Below are positions 31,395 to 44,379 of a DNA stretch of 64,000 nucleotides, in pieces. Each line of letters opens with the position of its first letter. Position 1 is the stretch's first letter. Location: positions 20,981,925-21,045,924 of the forward strand of contig CM042181.1 of NCBI GenBank assembly GCA_023376005.1. The letters are read 5' to 3'. A program made the position numbers and the translations under genes. The notes below the pieces were generated by a model. It saw only the letters and a program-made list of their open reading frames with translations, did not search any database and had not been told where the DNA came from. Source of the stretch: Doryteuthis pealeii. Lineage: Eukaryota > Mollusca > Cephalopoda > Myopsida > Loliginidae.

Positions 31395-33635
31395 CATTTT
31401 CTCTAATTTTCAATTTTTTTTTTCTATAGTAAAATTATTAGCTATGTATTCATATTCAACATATAATAGCCCTATTCTACCACTAATACTTCTTGCATTA
31501 ATTCCTGACCACTGACAATCCCTTTCTTCCTGATTTTCAATGCATTTCTATAGTAAAATCATTAGCAATTCTATCAGTAATGCTTGCATTAATTCCTGAC
31601 CACTGACAATATTTCTATAGTAAAATCATTAGCTATTTTCTATCAGTAATGCTTGCATTAATTCCTGACCACTGACAATCCCTTTCTTTCTGATTTTCAA
31701 TGCATTTCTATAGTAAAATCATTAGCAATGCATTTACATTATACAAAAAAGCTATTTTCTATCAGTAATGCTTGCATTAATTCCTGACCACTGACAATCC
31801 CTTTCTTTCTGATTTTCAATGCATTTCTATAGTAAAATCATTAGCAATGCATTTACATTATACAAAAAAGCTATTTTCTATCAGTAATGCTTGTCTTAAT
31901 TCCTGACCACTGACAATCCCTTTCTTCTGATTTTCAATGCATTTCTATAGTAAAATCATTAGCAATGCATTTACATTATACAAAAAAGCTATTTTCTATC
32001 AGTAATGCTTTAATTCCTGACCACTGACAATCCCTTTCTGATTTTCAATGCATTTCTATAGTAAAATCATTAACAATATTTACATTATACAAAAAAGCTA
32101 TTTTCTATCAGTAATGCTTGCATTAATTCCTGACCACTGACAATCCCTTTCTTTCTGATTTTCAATGCATTTCTATAGTAAAATCATTAGCAATGCATTT
32201 ACATTATACAAAAAAGCTATTTTCTATCAGTAATGCTTGCATTAATTCCTGACCACTGACAATCCCTTTCTTTCTGATTTTCAATGCATTTCTATAGTAA
32301 AATCATTAGCAATGCATTTACATTATACAAAAAAGCTATTTTCTATCAGTAATGCTTGTCTTAATTCCTGACCACTGACAATCCCTTTCTTTCTGATTTT
32401 CAATGCATTTCTATAGTAAAATCATTAACAATGCATTTACATTATACAAAAAAGCTATTTTCTATCAGTAATGCTTGCATTAATTCCTGACCACTGACAA
32501 TCCCTTTCTTTCTGATTTTTAATGCATTTCTATAGTAAAATCATTAGCAATGCATTTACATTATACAAAAAAGCTATTTTCTATCAGTAATGCTTGCCTT
32601 AATTCCTGACCACTGACAATCCCTTTCTTTCTGATTTTCAATGCATTTCTATAGTAAAATCATTAGCAATGCATTTACATTATACAAAAAGCTATTTTCT
32701 ATCAGTAATGCTTGCATTAATTCCTGAACACTGACAATCCCTTTCTTTCTGATTTTCAATGCATTTCTATAGTAAAATCATTAGCAATGCATTTACATTA
32801 TACAAAAAAGCTATTTTCTATCAGTAATGCTTGTCTTAATTCCTGACCACTGACAATCCCTTTCTTTCTGATTTTCAATGCATTTCTATAGTAAAATCAT
32901 TAACAATGCATTTACATTATACAAAAAAGCTATTTTCTATCAGTATATCTTGTCTTAATTCCTGACCACTGACAATCCCTTTCTTTCTGATTTTCAATGC
33001 ATTTCTATAGTAAAATCATTAGCAATGCATTTACATTATACAAAAAAGCTATTTTCTATCAGTAATGCTTGCATTAATTCCTGACCCCTGACAATCCCTT
33101 TCTTCCTGATTTTTAATGCATTTCTATAGTAAAATCATTAACAATGTATTTACATTATACAAAAAAGCTATTTTCTATCAGTAATACTTGCATTAATTCC
33201 TGACCCTTGACAATCCCTTTCTTCCTGATTTTCAATGCATTTCTATAGTAAAATCATTAGCAATGCATTTACATTATACAAAAAAGCTATTTTCTATCAG
33301 TAATGCTTGTCTTAATTCCTGACCACTGACAATCCCTTTCTTCCTGATTTTCAATGCATTTCTATAGTAAAATCATTAGCAATGCATTTACATTATACAA
33401 AAAAGCTATTTTCTATCAGTAATGCTTGTCTTAATTCCTGACCACTGACAATCCCTTTCTTCCTGATTTTCAATGCATTTCTATAGTAAAATCATTAGCA
33501 ATGCATTTACATTACAAAAAAGCTATTTTCTATCAGTAATGCTTGTCTTAATTCCTGACCACTGACAATCCCTTTCTTCCTGATTTTCAATGCATTTCTA
33601 TAGTAAAATCATTAGCAATGCATTTACATTATATA
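31395..33635 (+). repeat. 119-bp satellite, about 18 copies
   Basis: Head-to-tail units of about 119 bp contain ATTCCTGACCACTGACAATC, CTTTCTTTCTGATTTTCAAT, TTTCTATAGTAAAATCATTA, GCAATGCATTTACATTATAC and AAAAAAGCTATTTTCTATCA. Units are very similar apart from short deletions at the left end (31545-31700 has shortened units), so the array is young or homogenised. It ends in a (TA)n tract at 33630. Confidence 0.95.
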
Positions 33636-34001
33636 TATATATATATACACATACACAGATATATATATACATATGATAATAATAATGAAATTTATTGTGT
33701 ACAGTGCTCAGGTGCACCACACATACACACACATATATACACACACAGATATATATATACATATACACACACATATATACACACACAGATATATATATAT
33801 ATATACACATACACAAATATATATATATATACATATCTACACATATATATACACACACACACATATATACATACATATACATACAATATATATATACAAT
33901 ATATATACACACACACATATGTATGTATATATATATATACACACACACATATATACATATACACACGCACATATATATAATACATACACACACACACACA
34001 A

Positions 34002-34045
<44 letters not shown>

Positions 34046-34050
34046 TAATC
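33630..34050. repeat. (TA)n/(CA)n/(ATAC)n microsatellite with SINE-tail fragment
   Basis: About 420 bp of TATATA, ACACAC and ATACAT steps ending in (TG)n. The SINE-tail block AATAATGAAATTTATTGTGT...GTGCTCAGGTGCACC lies at 33680-33718. Overlapping frames of Tyr-Ile-His residues are artefacts. Confidence 0.9.
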
Positions 34051-34059
34051 TGGAAAAGC

Positions 34060-34832
34060 ACCCAAAATATATTTAAAGATTATCTCTAAAATAATTCGGG
34101 GTGAAAATGTCTGAAATTGTCTCATCTTTTGTACGCATTTTTACATAAAATCCAGAGATTTAATTTATATATATTTTTAAAATTATAATCTGAATACAAA
34201 ATGTATTTATAACCCCGCCTAAAAAATTAGTTTTTAAATGAATTCCAATGGGCCTGTTATATTTTCGACATTATTTAGAATAAATGTAGGTGGTATCGTT
34301 TTTCTTATTGTTTCCGTAATGTTTACTACGGCCTTTCAAATTCTATTTCTTTATGTTTAAAAATAACAGCCATGTTGGTTTCTTTCCTGTTTACACACTC
34401 TTACTTTCTAAAAAGAGTCGTGCCTTATTTCTTTCTTCTTATTTATTTATTTCGATTAAATAAAATAAAAACTGACTTGAAAATGATATTTCCAGCCATC
34501 ATATAACCAGACGTATTTTATATTTTGATTTTTCGTTGTCTTAATTTTTTCTTTCTTTTTTGTGATTCAATATCAAATTTCTATTCTGACTTATCTCCCT
34601 TGTTCTACACATTGACATCTTTAAGAAGTAAATTAATGTCTTGTCTTATTTTAAAAATCATTTTAATTTTTAATTTAAGATGTTATTAGTTAATATTATA
34701 ATTGATTTTGATGTGTCAATGATGTAATTATTTTTTTTTGTATCGATTTGAATTAGAAACCTGTTAGAATAAGGAAAACATTTCATTTAGTGAAATGTTA
34801 GCTTCACGTTTTTTTATAGTTGTAAAAAATAG
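34060..34832. other. probable single-copy AT-rich DNA
   Basis: No repeat family or gene is recognised. It contains ACTTATCTCCCTTG at about 34587, the mollusc-associated GGGAGATAA motif in reverse. Confidence 0.4.
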
Positions 34833-35343
34833 GGCTAAACTTGCAAATCGTCGTCAAAATTAAAACGGAAAATTTTGACGACGATTTACAACATCAAATT
34901 AAATTTGAAATTAAAATTAATTTTAAAAATCCGATTCAAAATACATGACTTTTTTTTGATAAGTCAGGTTAGTAATTGTTTTATTTCATTTGTTTAACGA
35001 ATCTGGAAATATATTCTAAACTAAAATATTTATGTGCAGTTTAGAAAATATTTCAAGATTCGTTAAATAAATGAAATAAAACAATTACTAACCTGACTTA
35101 TCAAAAAAAAAAAAAGAAGTCAAGTCGGAAAAAAATAAAATAGAAAAAAAAAGTAAATAAATAAATTTTTTAAAAAGTGAAAGATTTTTTTTTAATTTAA
35201 AAAGAAACATTCGTGAGGTTTTTAAAAAAATTTTTTTTTTACCATTTTTGAATCGGATTTTAAAAAATTAATTTCAAGTTTGATGTCAAATCGTCGTCAA
35301 AATTTTCCGTTTTAATTTTGACGACGATTTGCAAGTTTTTGCC
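34833..35343. mobile_element. hAT-like foldback MITE with a second inner hairpin
   Basis: Termini GGCTAAACTTGCAAATCG and CGATTTGCAAGTTTTTGCC match the 26.07-kb family. AAAATAG flanks both ends, consistent with a 7-8-bp duplication. Just inside each end lies an extra hairpin: AATCGTCGTCAAAATT and AATTTTGACGACGATT around AAAACGG. The middle is a further inverted repeat (AGTCAGGTTAGTAATTG). No coding sequence. Confidence 0.75.
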
Positions 35344-35890
35344 AAAATAGATTGTTTGCTTTTTGTTCATTTTTAAACGGCATATAAACTCTTTATGGGT
35401 TACTTAAATTTGATTTACTAGCAAATATCTGATTGTAATCATGAGTATATTCTGAATGGTCCGTCGCATTTTATAAAAATTGCGCCTTTTGCTTATAATG
35501 ATTTGTTTGTAAACAGTCATCAAATATTCCTATTTAATACGAATAATTGACACACAGTTGTATGGTTTCAAGTATTCCCATGTGATGATTATAATTTATA
35601 CATATTATATGGTTTCATGTAGGGATGTCCAGAAATAAGAAAGGGAGGTAATACATTTTTTTTTTTAATTTCAAACAATTACCAAAATCAGGGAATTGTC
35701 CAATTTTAATGAATTTTTCTCTACTTTATTTATTAATGACTTAATTTTATGATGAATAGCTTATTTTATATTTTAAAAAAAATGAAAAGATATGTTTTTT
35801 TTATCAATTAAGATTTTTTTCGTCATTTAAAAAAAAAAAATTCCAGTCTCTAATTTTTACATTTCTAAAAAGATCATCTCAAAAAAAATT
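35344..35890. other. probable single-copy AT-rich DNA
   Basis: No feature is recognised except AAGGGAGGTAATAC at about 35640, another GGGAGRTAA motif, and poly-T/A runs. Confidence 0.4.
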
Positions 35891-35894
35891 ATTA

Positions 35895-37385
<1,491 letters not shown>

Positions 37386-37469
37386 TGAACTATGTTTTTA
37401 AAAAAATTAAGATATAAGTGAAAAAAATTACAAGTTAATAATAATAATAGCAATAATAATAATAGTAAT

Positions 37470-37620
37470 AATAATGAAACCATTCAGAACACTGCACTGC
37501 TGCAATCTGCCAGAATACTCAGAAGAGTCCTGGAGACCTGAGGAGACTTGCTGTCACTCAGACTCCAGTGAAAGACCATCAGCTAACACTGATGTGAAAA
37601 CTCAAATAATAATAATATAA
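37470..37620 (+). repeat. probable retroelement 3' end with (TAA)-rich tail
   Basis: AACACTGCACTGCTGCAATC, AGAGTCCTGGAGACCTGAGG, CTTGCTGTCACTCAGACTCC and GTGAAAACTC precede AATAATAATA. A GC-richer block between two AAT-rich runs looks like a LINE 3' end, but the family was not identified from sequence alone. Confidence 0.4.
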
Positions 37621-38650
37621 ATATTTCGTCTGAAAATACAAATAAAAAAATGACTTAAAAAAATCGAATGTAGTACATACGAGCTGAACTTGCTTTATGA
37701 GTCAAGGTAAATAAATGTTTCATTAGAAATCTGTATGTAAGTAAATCTAACCCGGAAACCTTTTTAAAATAAAATAAATCTTAAACATATTTAATTTATT
37801 TTTAAGCAAATTTTCTCAAAAAATCCCGTTCGGGTTTTTTCACTATTTTGTTCCTAGCGATTTGGATCTTTTGTTATAATTTTTAACATGAAAAAAAGGC
37901 CATTTTTATGTATATTGCTAATCGTTTTAAAATATACAACCACAGAAAATGCATTTTTAGTAAAAGAGAGTGAGAGAGAAAAAAATACGTTAAAAGGTTT
38001 GTGAAATTTATACAAGAAAGAAATAAAGGATAACTCTATCTTGAAAGCCCGTCTCCCCCCCCCCCTTTTTATTTAATGGGAGCTAATCAATCTTAACAGA
38101 CAATTTCGTTGTCTGTCGAATCAGCCAATCAAAACGTTTGTTTTAAACAACAAGAGGAGATAACTCTGTCCTACTTTGTAGCTTCATTTTCTTTATTGTC
38201 TAATTTAGACAGCCCGAAATTGCCTTGCCTTTTGTGTATCGTTTGAATATTTAAAAAAAAAAACATAAACAAATTTGTAATAAATAAGAAAAAAACAAGG
38301 ACTTATTTGATTTGTACAATTTATTTAATTTACTAATTAATGATCAAAATCGCTATTTTATGCGTAGTTAATTTGACTTACCTCCCTTGGGTACTGTCTT
38401 TTATTATTTGCTTCTGAATATATTTAGGATGTAAATTTGCTAACAGACCAGTAAAATAAATAAATAAATAAAAAATTAAGGTTTATAAAAGTAAATTTAT
38501 GAAAAATATGGGATTTACTGCAACTGAGAATAATTTTGAAAACTTAATTTTTTAAAATTTATCTTTACACTCATTTTTAATTGTTAATTCACACGAAAAA
38601 AAAAAAAGGAAAAAAAGAAAAGATATTGATAGAAAATACTTAAAAATTGG
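37621..38650. other. probable single-copy region with promoter-like patch
   Basis: No repeats were recognised over about 1 kb. The patch 38020-38230 carries AGGATAACTCTATC (38030), CAGCCAATCAAAACG (CCAAT box, about 38125), GAGGAGATAACTCTG (about 38155) and CAGCCCGAAATTGCC; GACTTACCTCCCTTGG follows at about 38376. This resembles a mollusc promoter-proximal region, but no coding exon is visible. Confidence 0.35.
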
Positions 38651-38654
38651 CTAT

Positions 38655-38850
38655 ATTAAAATAATAATGAAATTTATTGTGTACAGTGCTCAGGTGCACC
38701 AAAACTCATCAAAGTCTCATGTCAAGTACACAGAATAATGTATTAGTGCCAGGAACATGTTTACAGTAGTAATATGCATGTATGTGTGCGCGTGTGTGCA
38801 TATGTATGTGGAGAGTGGCATCAGGCATAGTGTCGGCGGACTACAGGAAG
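38655..38850 (-). mobile_element. SINE 3'-end copy
   Basis: This is the reverse complement of the 15-kb array unit, from AATAATGAAATTTATTGTGT and GTGCTCAGGTGCACC through TCTCATGTCAAGTACACAG to GTGGCATCAGGCATAGTG. Here it is single and joins the flank seen at 14850-14930, showing the natural order before amplification. Short frames at 38757-38964 are incidental. Confidence 0.65.
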
Positions 38851-38944
38851 AAATGCCCACTCTTGGAATTTTTGTCCCTTCTTTTTTTTTTCATCAAGTA
38901 TTCCTCTATCTTTTCATTCAGAGCGAGAGAGAGGGAGTTTAATC

Positions 38945-39370
38945 AACATTATTATACTTTTTAAATATTGAACTATTTAGCAATAGCTCTCAAGTAAACA
39001 TATCAAATGTTGTAATAATTAAATTATCATACTGTGGTATATCCACAGGTCCTGCTAGTCAAGATTATTATACTTTTTCCATATTGAACTATTTGGCAAT
39101 AGCTCTTAAGTAAACATATCAAACGCTGTAATAATTAAATTATCATACTGTGGTATATCCACAGGTCCTGCTAGTCAAGATTATTATACTTTTTCCATAT
39201 TGAACTATTTGGCAATAGCTCTCAAGTAAACATATCAAACGTTGTAATAATTAAATTATCATACTGTGGTATATCCACAAGTCCTGCTAGTATTGAACTA
39301 TTTGGCAATAGCTCTTAAGTAAACATATCAAATGTAATAATTAAATTATCATACTGTGGTATATCATAAA
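38945..39370 (+). repeat. about 117-bp tandem repeat, almost 4 copies
   Basis: Units contain GCAATAGCTCT(C/T)AAGTAAAC, TAATTAAATTATCATACTGT and GGTATATCCACAGGTCCTGC. The last copy is shortened. Confidence 0.9.
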
Positions 39371-39620
39371 ATAGTTATAATAGTTATAATAAATACAAGA
39401 GAGATTAAAAAATTATCTGCTCTCTTGTTTTATGGAAGCTGAGCAAATCGTGGATGATTTGATAGGCAGAGCCATGACTAATCTGCAGATGTCAAACTAC
39501 TTCATTGAGGATAACTTGCCAGTTCACCATTACCATCTCTCGAGCTAGCTGACTCTTTTCATTGTGGCAGAGGTTGATGGGTGTCTTGCTCTCTCTTTGG
39601 GTGTCATACTGTATATGTCA
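39371..39620. other. unassigned sequence
   Basis: About 250 bp before the Helitron. GGAAGCTGAGCAAATCG through CTCGAGCTAGCTGAC looks coding-like, but no frame was recognised. Confidence 0.35.
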
Positions 39621-40136
39621 TCTATGTATATAAAAGAAAGTTTGGTGTGTACGTGTCGACTTAAAACTCCTAAAAGAGAAGCCACTCAGATTCAAAATCT
39701 TGCATACACATTAATATGCTGCTAACTAAGAAACACACCAAATTTGGTTACTGATTTTTACTGATTAAGGGATATAATTAATTAATTAAACCAAAATCAA
39801 CCGATTTGCGAAAATGGCCATATACCAGCTGCTGCTGATAATAACATATTGCTCACTGCCTGCTTTAGCGATACCAGCAGTTTAGTTTAATTTTAGTAAA
39901 CAAAATCGCATTCTAAGCAGTTCAGCTCGGAATTTCTCGCGTCAATCTTTAAAATATTTATTTGTTTCGAAAGAAAAGAAAATAATCTTTCTAAATATGT
40001 AATTTGTATATTATCCATTGAATTATTTTTTACAGCGAATTAAAAAACAAAATAACAAATTAAACAAAAACATTTAACGATAACTCAACTTTTCCTTTTT
40101 ATTTTAGGCCGGTCATGGACCGGGTACTTTTGCTAG
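39621..40136 (+). mobile_element. non-autonomous Helitron, family 2
   Basis: It starts TCTATGTATATAAAAGAAAG after an A. It ends with hairpin CCGGTCATGGACCGG, then GTACTTTTG and CTAG (40133-40136) followed by T. The 516-bp length, TC...CTRR ends, subterminal hairpin and A|T target fit Helitrons. The sequence differs from family 1 throughout, including the 5' end, so it is a separate lineage. No Rep/Hel coding sequence. Confidence 0.8.
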
Positions 40137-40175
40137 TGTGTATGTGTATATATGCATATTTGAGTGAAAGTTTTT

Positions 40176-40837
40176 GGACCTTGACACCATTAAGCACCAC
40201 AGGTGAGATCTAGATTCAAAAGGACATGTTTTGCTTTTCACCGTCAAAATCCAATTGTTTGTTAACAGACGATTTTTAGATGCACTTTTAAAAAAAATTA
40301 TAAAACTATAAACGAAAGGCACGTTTTTATATTAGAGACCTTTTTTTTTTTTTTACTTATTTCATGTTGTTGTTAATTCAGTAGCAATTCTTTTTTAATT
40401 ATAAAACTTTTAACGTAAGACACGTTTAACACGGGAATAGTTAAAGCTATAAAAAGTATATTATAAGGTTATAATAATAACAACTAACCCTAACCCCTAA
40501 CCCTAGCAAAATCTTTTTTTAAATAAATACTTTTTAATATTAACTATCCCTAGAGGCACATGGAAAATAAATAAACATGTCTTTCGTTTCAAGTTTTATG
40601 TTTCAAAAAATAACAATATTAGTTTATCTTTAGTGCAAAATTAATTGTTTCACATATGCTAACAACAACAACATGAAATAACTATTTTTTTAAAATCAAA
40701 ATCCAAAACTATTTTAGTATAAAAATGTTACTGGTTTTTATCGGCCGGCTGTTTTGTTTACTGACAACCGGTGAAAAGCAAAATTCAGTTCCGTTCAAAA
40801 CTGATTTGGGCTGGGGTGCCTATTGGTGTCACGGTCC
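40176..40837. mobile_element. TIR element, GGACC family, long form
   Basis: It starts GGACCTTGACACCATTAAGC and ends GTGCCTATTGGTGTCACGGTCC. Flanks AAGTTTTT and AATATTTT are a possible decayed 8-bp duplication. The interior shares CACCGTCAAAATC and TGTTAACAGACGATTTTTAG with the 44662-44905 element and contains CTAACCCTAACCCCTAACCC (about 40485). No transposase. Confidence 0.6.
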
Positions 40838-40949
40838 AATATTTTCAATGTGTACTCTGACTTACTTTTATTTTATTTTACTGGAAATTTATGCTTTATA
40901 AATGTAAACTGGGCCATAATGCCGCAGACGCAACTTAACACGTTTGTTG

Positions 40950-41549
40950 TTGATATCAATATGCAAATTAGCCTTCCCATTCACACTGTAAACTGCTATT
41001 TTGTTGTATATATAGATACAATTGTACGTTATTAGTATGTAGATATTGTCAATGGTATTAATAATGTAAAACAATTTTATCAATAATTGAGGTTTGAATA
41101 AAAATAAAATAATGGAGAATGTGAAGTAAATATATTGTAGAGTAGGTAACACCCCTTCAGTACTCTAACAGATGGACTGGCCCATAACCTTAGCACCCCC
41201 TTTAGCACTCTAACAGATGGACTGGCCCATAGCCATAAAATAGCCTACGATTAAAGTAGATTAACAAGCAGAATAATATTCAGACTAACTTTGCTGCGTT
41301 GGCTATACCGAACTGACCCTCCTCTTTTAGTGTAAGTTTTGTCTTGTTAATTGTTTGTACTTATTTGTTCTGTGTTTGTATGTATCCGTTCAGCACTGGA
41401 TGCTGTTGCTTAATAATTGTGTTAAGTACACCATTCTTCTGTGTCTTTCCACCTTATGATACAACAAAATAACTAAGGGAATTGTGACTTGAGTAGTAAT
41501 ATAGTTTTGGGTACAGACAGATAAACACACAATCTCCATTATAATAAGA
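40950..41549 (-). mobile_element. Helitron family 1, truncated, with nested solo LTR
   Basis: The minus strand starts TCTTATTATAATGGAGATTG (ending at 41549 on the plus strand) and continues in family order to the ATTTGCATATTGATATC block. The hairpin-CTAG end is missing. It is interrupted at 41133-41466 by an LTR-like insertion. Confidence 0.75.
41133..41466. mobile_element. solo-LTR-like insertion in a Helitron
   Basis: A 334-bp block, absent from other copies, is flanked by AAATA (41128-41132 and 41467-41471), a 5-bp duplication of the Helitron's GTAAATAACTAAGG. Termini are TATTGTAGAG and ATACAACA, close to TG...CA. It holds a 45-bp internal duplication (CTCTAACAGATGGACTGGCC twice). It is probably a retrovirus-like LTR left by recombination. 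Confidence 0.6.
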
Positions 41550-41609
41550 TTATTATATGGTTTTGAAAACAGCATAGCTCACATGACTTGCATATAATTG
41601 CTTGCAAAA

Positions 41610-41672
41610 AAGACCTATATTGGTTTTAAATAACCCAACAAGGATTGGTATGCCTCAAAACCAACCAACCAA
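41610..41672 (+). repeat. LINE-tail fragment
   Basis: TTTTAAATAACCCAACAAGG...GGTATGCCTCAAAACCAACCAACC matches the LINE tail. Confidence 0.6.
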
Positions 41673-41689
41673 ACTTAGTAACATGCAGG

Positions 41690-41940
41690 TACTGTAAAGT
41701 TAAGTAAAGTCGTCAGGGTGGCCTAAAGTCAGCGAGGGAGTCTATCCCCTTTTCAATAGTGCTAGACCAAGGAGATTGTATTGGCGTCTGAGGTGGAGCG
41801 CCACACCTACCATCAGCTCCTTACTTTACCGCACAGATCCCTGTGCTACACATACGCTGAGTTGGCGAGGACCAGTATCGAACTAGGAACCTTGTGGTTT
41901 CTAGCCGAACGCTCTACCGACTGAGCTAACCCAGCCCATT
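41690..41940 (-). mobile_element. tRNA-derived SINE, type A (well preserved head)
   Basis: The minus-strand head reads GGGTTAGCTCAGTCGGTAGA (intact A-box TAGCTCAGTCGG) and AGGTTCCTAGTTCGATACTG (B-box). CTCGCCAACTCAGC and the type-A body follow, down to GCCACCCTGACGAC. It is the best preserved internal promoter of the SINEs here. The aminoacyl stem does not pair convincingly, so it is not a tRNA gene. Confidence 0.85.
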
Positions 41941-41954
41941 ATGCATATAAGTAA

Positions 41955-42202
41955 GTAAGTAAAGTCATCGGGGCGGCCTAAAGTCTGTATCAGCCAATCA
42001 ACGAGGGAGTCTATCCCCTTTTCACTTGCACTAGACCAAGGAGATTATTTTAGCGTCTGAGGTGGAGTGCCACACCTACCATCATTTCCTTATTTTACCG
42101 CACAGATCCCTGTGCTATTCATACGCTGAGTTGGCGAGGACCGGTATCGAACTAGGAACCTTGTGGTTTCTAGCCGAATGCTCTACCGACTGAGCTAACC
42201 CG

Positions 42203-42205
<3 letters not shown>
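41955..42205 (-). mobile_element. tRNA-derived SINE, type A, second adjacent copy
   Basis: It is almost the same as 41690-41940 in the same orientation, separated by about 15 bp (CATATAAGTAAGTAAGTAAA). This could be tandem duplication or two insertions. A (CA)n run (42205-42241) adjoins the head. Confidence 0.8.
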
Positions 42206-42255
<50 letters not shown>

Positions 42256-42282
42256 ATTGACAAACTATATATATTATAAATT

Positions 42283-42896
42283 CTAGCAAATATATGCACC
42301 CTCCGGGTGCAAGTATTTTAGTTGAATTTTATAATAAAATATTATATTAGATTAGAAAGGCTAATGAAACTGAATAAGAATGTAGATAAAAAGATTGAAA
42401 AATAGAACAACTTTGAAACTAACTCTTCCATCATTTTCCGTTACTCCCGTCTTTCATTGGTAAATTTTCCTAATTAAACTGTTTAGTTAAAATAGGAAGT
42501 AAAGGATAATATTACAGTTATTTCTTCTTGTAAATAAATTTCTTTTAAGATTTATCCACGAGATTTTTGTTTATATTTCTTAAGATAAAACCAAACAATT
42601 AGAAATCAATAATACCAAGCACATGTTTATTAAAATTAAATTTTAAATATCAATATGCAAATAAGCCTTCCCGTTCACACTGTATGCCGCTATTTTGTTG
42701 TATATATAAATACAATCACATGTTATTAGTATGTAGATATGGTCAACAGTATTAATAATGTAAAACAATTTTATTAATAATTGAAGGTTTAAAAGAATGA
42801 AACCATGGATAATTTGACGTAAATAATTAAGGGAATTGTGACTTGTATAGTAATATAGTTTCGGTTACAGACAGAAAAACACACAATCTCCATTAT
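42283..42896 (-). mobile_element. Helitron family 1, nearly complete
   Basis: CTAG at 42283-42286 and the hairpin TGCACCCTCCGGGTGCA mark the 3' end (minus strand). The 5' end reads ATAATGGAGATTGTGTG and runs into (TA)n at 42896, so the first bases are lost. The base next to CTAG is A rather than T. Confidence 0.75.
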
Positions 42897-43015
42897 ATAT
42901 ATACATATATAGATATTTACATCTCCTTTTTTCAAACTTCAGAAAATTTTTATGAATAAGAAGGATTATCACTTTTTCTCATCATTCTGTGATATATAAT
43001 TTCTTATCTTATGCC

Positions 43016-43056
43016 CTGAAGATGATCTATTTAATAGATCGAAACACTGCAGCGTA
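43016..43056 (+). ncRNA. hammerhead-like motif with strong helix II
   Basis: CTGAAGA (43016-43022), then helix II GATCTATT/AATAGATC (43024-43040), GAAA (43041-43044), near-palindromic CACTGCAGCG (43045-43054) and TA (43055-43056). This repeats the core-helix-GAAA-short helix III-TA layout of the better copies. Helix I is not convincing (TATGCC against TAATAT), so it is probably inactive. (TA)n follows at once. Confidence 0.45.
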
Positions 43057-43189
43057 TAATATATATATATATATAAGTGTTAGCCTTAAACATAACTAGG
43101 TAGAATTTAGCAAATGAACTGCTCAGATAATTTTTTGTTTTTATACAATAATGAAAGCCTGTGTAGAATCAGCCACACTTTTTGGATGA

Positions 43190-43790
43190 GGTGATAACAG
43201 AAGAAGGGTGTTGTAGTGTTAATAGTAGGAAAGACCGGGTTCTTTAGTCTTGGTATGGCAACCAGTCTAGGAGAAGGAAAATTCTGAATACAAAACCTGA
43301 GGAGGAGGAGTGTTGTTTTGAGGAGAATCCCCTCCCCCATGAATAGGATGTGACACAAGGTCAATTTTTAAGTGGAGTACAGCTGGTTTGTATCCAGAGT
43401 TTTCCTTCTCCAAGATTGGTTGTTGTACCAAGACTAAAGAACACAGTCTTCCCTACTATTAACAAAAGGTAGTATGTATTTATTCAACCCCTCCCCCATG
43501 AATAGGATGTGACACAAGGTCAATTTTTAAGTAGGGTTTGAATTAGAGATTTCCTCCTCCTAGACTGGTTGCCATACCAAGACTAAAGAACCCATTCTTC
43601 CCTACTATTAACAAGAGAAAGTATGCAATTACCTAACCCCCCCCCCCATGAATAAGATGTGACACAAGGTCAATTTTTAAGTGGAGTACAGCTGGTTTGT
43701 ATCCAGAGTTTTCCTTCTCCAGGATTGGTTGTCATACCAAGACTAAAGAATCCATTCTTCCTTACTATTACCAAGGGGAAATTGTACTCA
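43190..43790 (-). repeat. SINE-B body amplified (about 180-bp units, three copies)
   Basis: Three direct units contain CCCCCATGAATA(G/A)GATGTGAC, ACAAGGTCAATTTTTAAGT, CAGAGTTTTCCTTCTCC and CATACCAAGACTAAAGAA. The blocks are the SINE-B body in reverse. The 85-codon frame (43107-43364) is incidental. Confidence 0.75.
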
Positions 43791-43794
43791 CTTT

Positions 43795-44216
43795 ATTTAA
43801 CTACAGTGTATGAATGAACTTTTTGCGAATTGGGTTACGGTTTAGGGGGTTGGGGATTAAGGTTGTTTTTAATTACGTATTGTTTAAAAACCAACAAATA
43901 TTAATACATTTAATTAACCATTGAAATTAATTATTGAATCCAATGGTAGACACATTAGTCTCAGTTGTTTGTGTTAGTATTGCAATGTATAATTTCAATT
44001 AAACTTGGTTTAAAAAAAATATTTTTCAACATTAAATGTATAGTAATTTGGGGCTGGGTGTTCTTTTTTTAAGCAATACGTAATTAAAAACAACCTTAAA
44101 CCCCTAAACCGTAACCCAATTCGCAAAAAGTTCATTCATAGACTGTAATTAAACTGTCATGGGGGACCACCAAAAAAGTTTCCGTTTTAATTTTCCGACC
44201 AATTTACAAGTTTAGC
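43795..44216. mobile_element. hAT-like foldback MITE, left end lost
   Basis: The right arm is complete (AATTTTCCGACCAATTTACAAGTTTAGCC). The left arm starts at TTTAACTACAGTGTATGAAT, missing the outer 60 bp or so. Internal sequence matches 26073-26573. Confidence 0.7.
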
Positions 44217-44379
44217 CGTCTATTTTATAGTTGTTTTTTTTTTCTATCTTTCAGTTTAAATATTACATGTAAAACTTTAGTCTTATGAATTATCTATTGA
44301 AATTTTATTTTTTCTTCAGAAAAAAAAAAAAAAGGTTTTATAAATAAAATTTTTTAAAAATGACGGTAATAAGGATAAA

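Noticed and set aside
31395..33635. CRISPR-like array
   Set aside because: The 119-bp unit is repeated as a whole without unique spacers, and the context is animal nuclear DNA.
41868..41940. Functional tRNA gene
   Set aside because: A and B boxes are good, but the acceptor stem does not pair and the segment continues into a SINE body shared by other copies.
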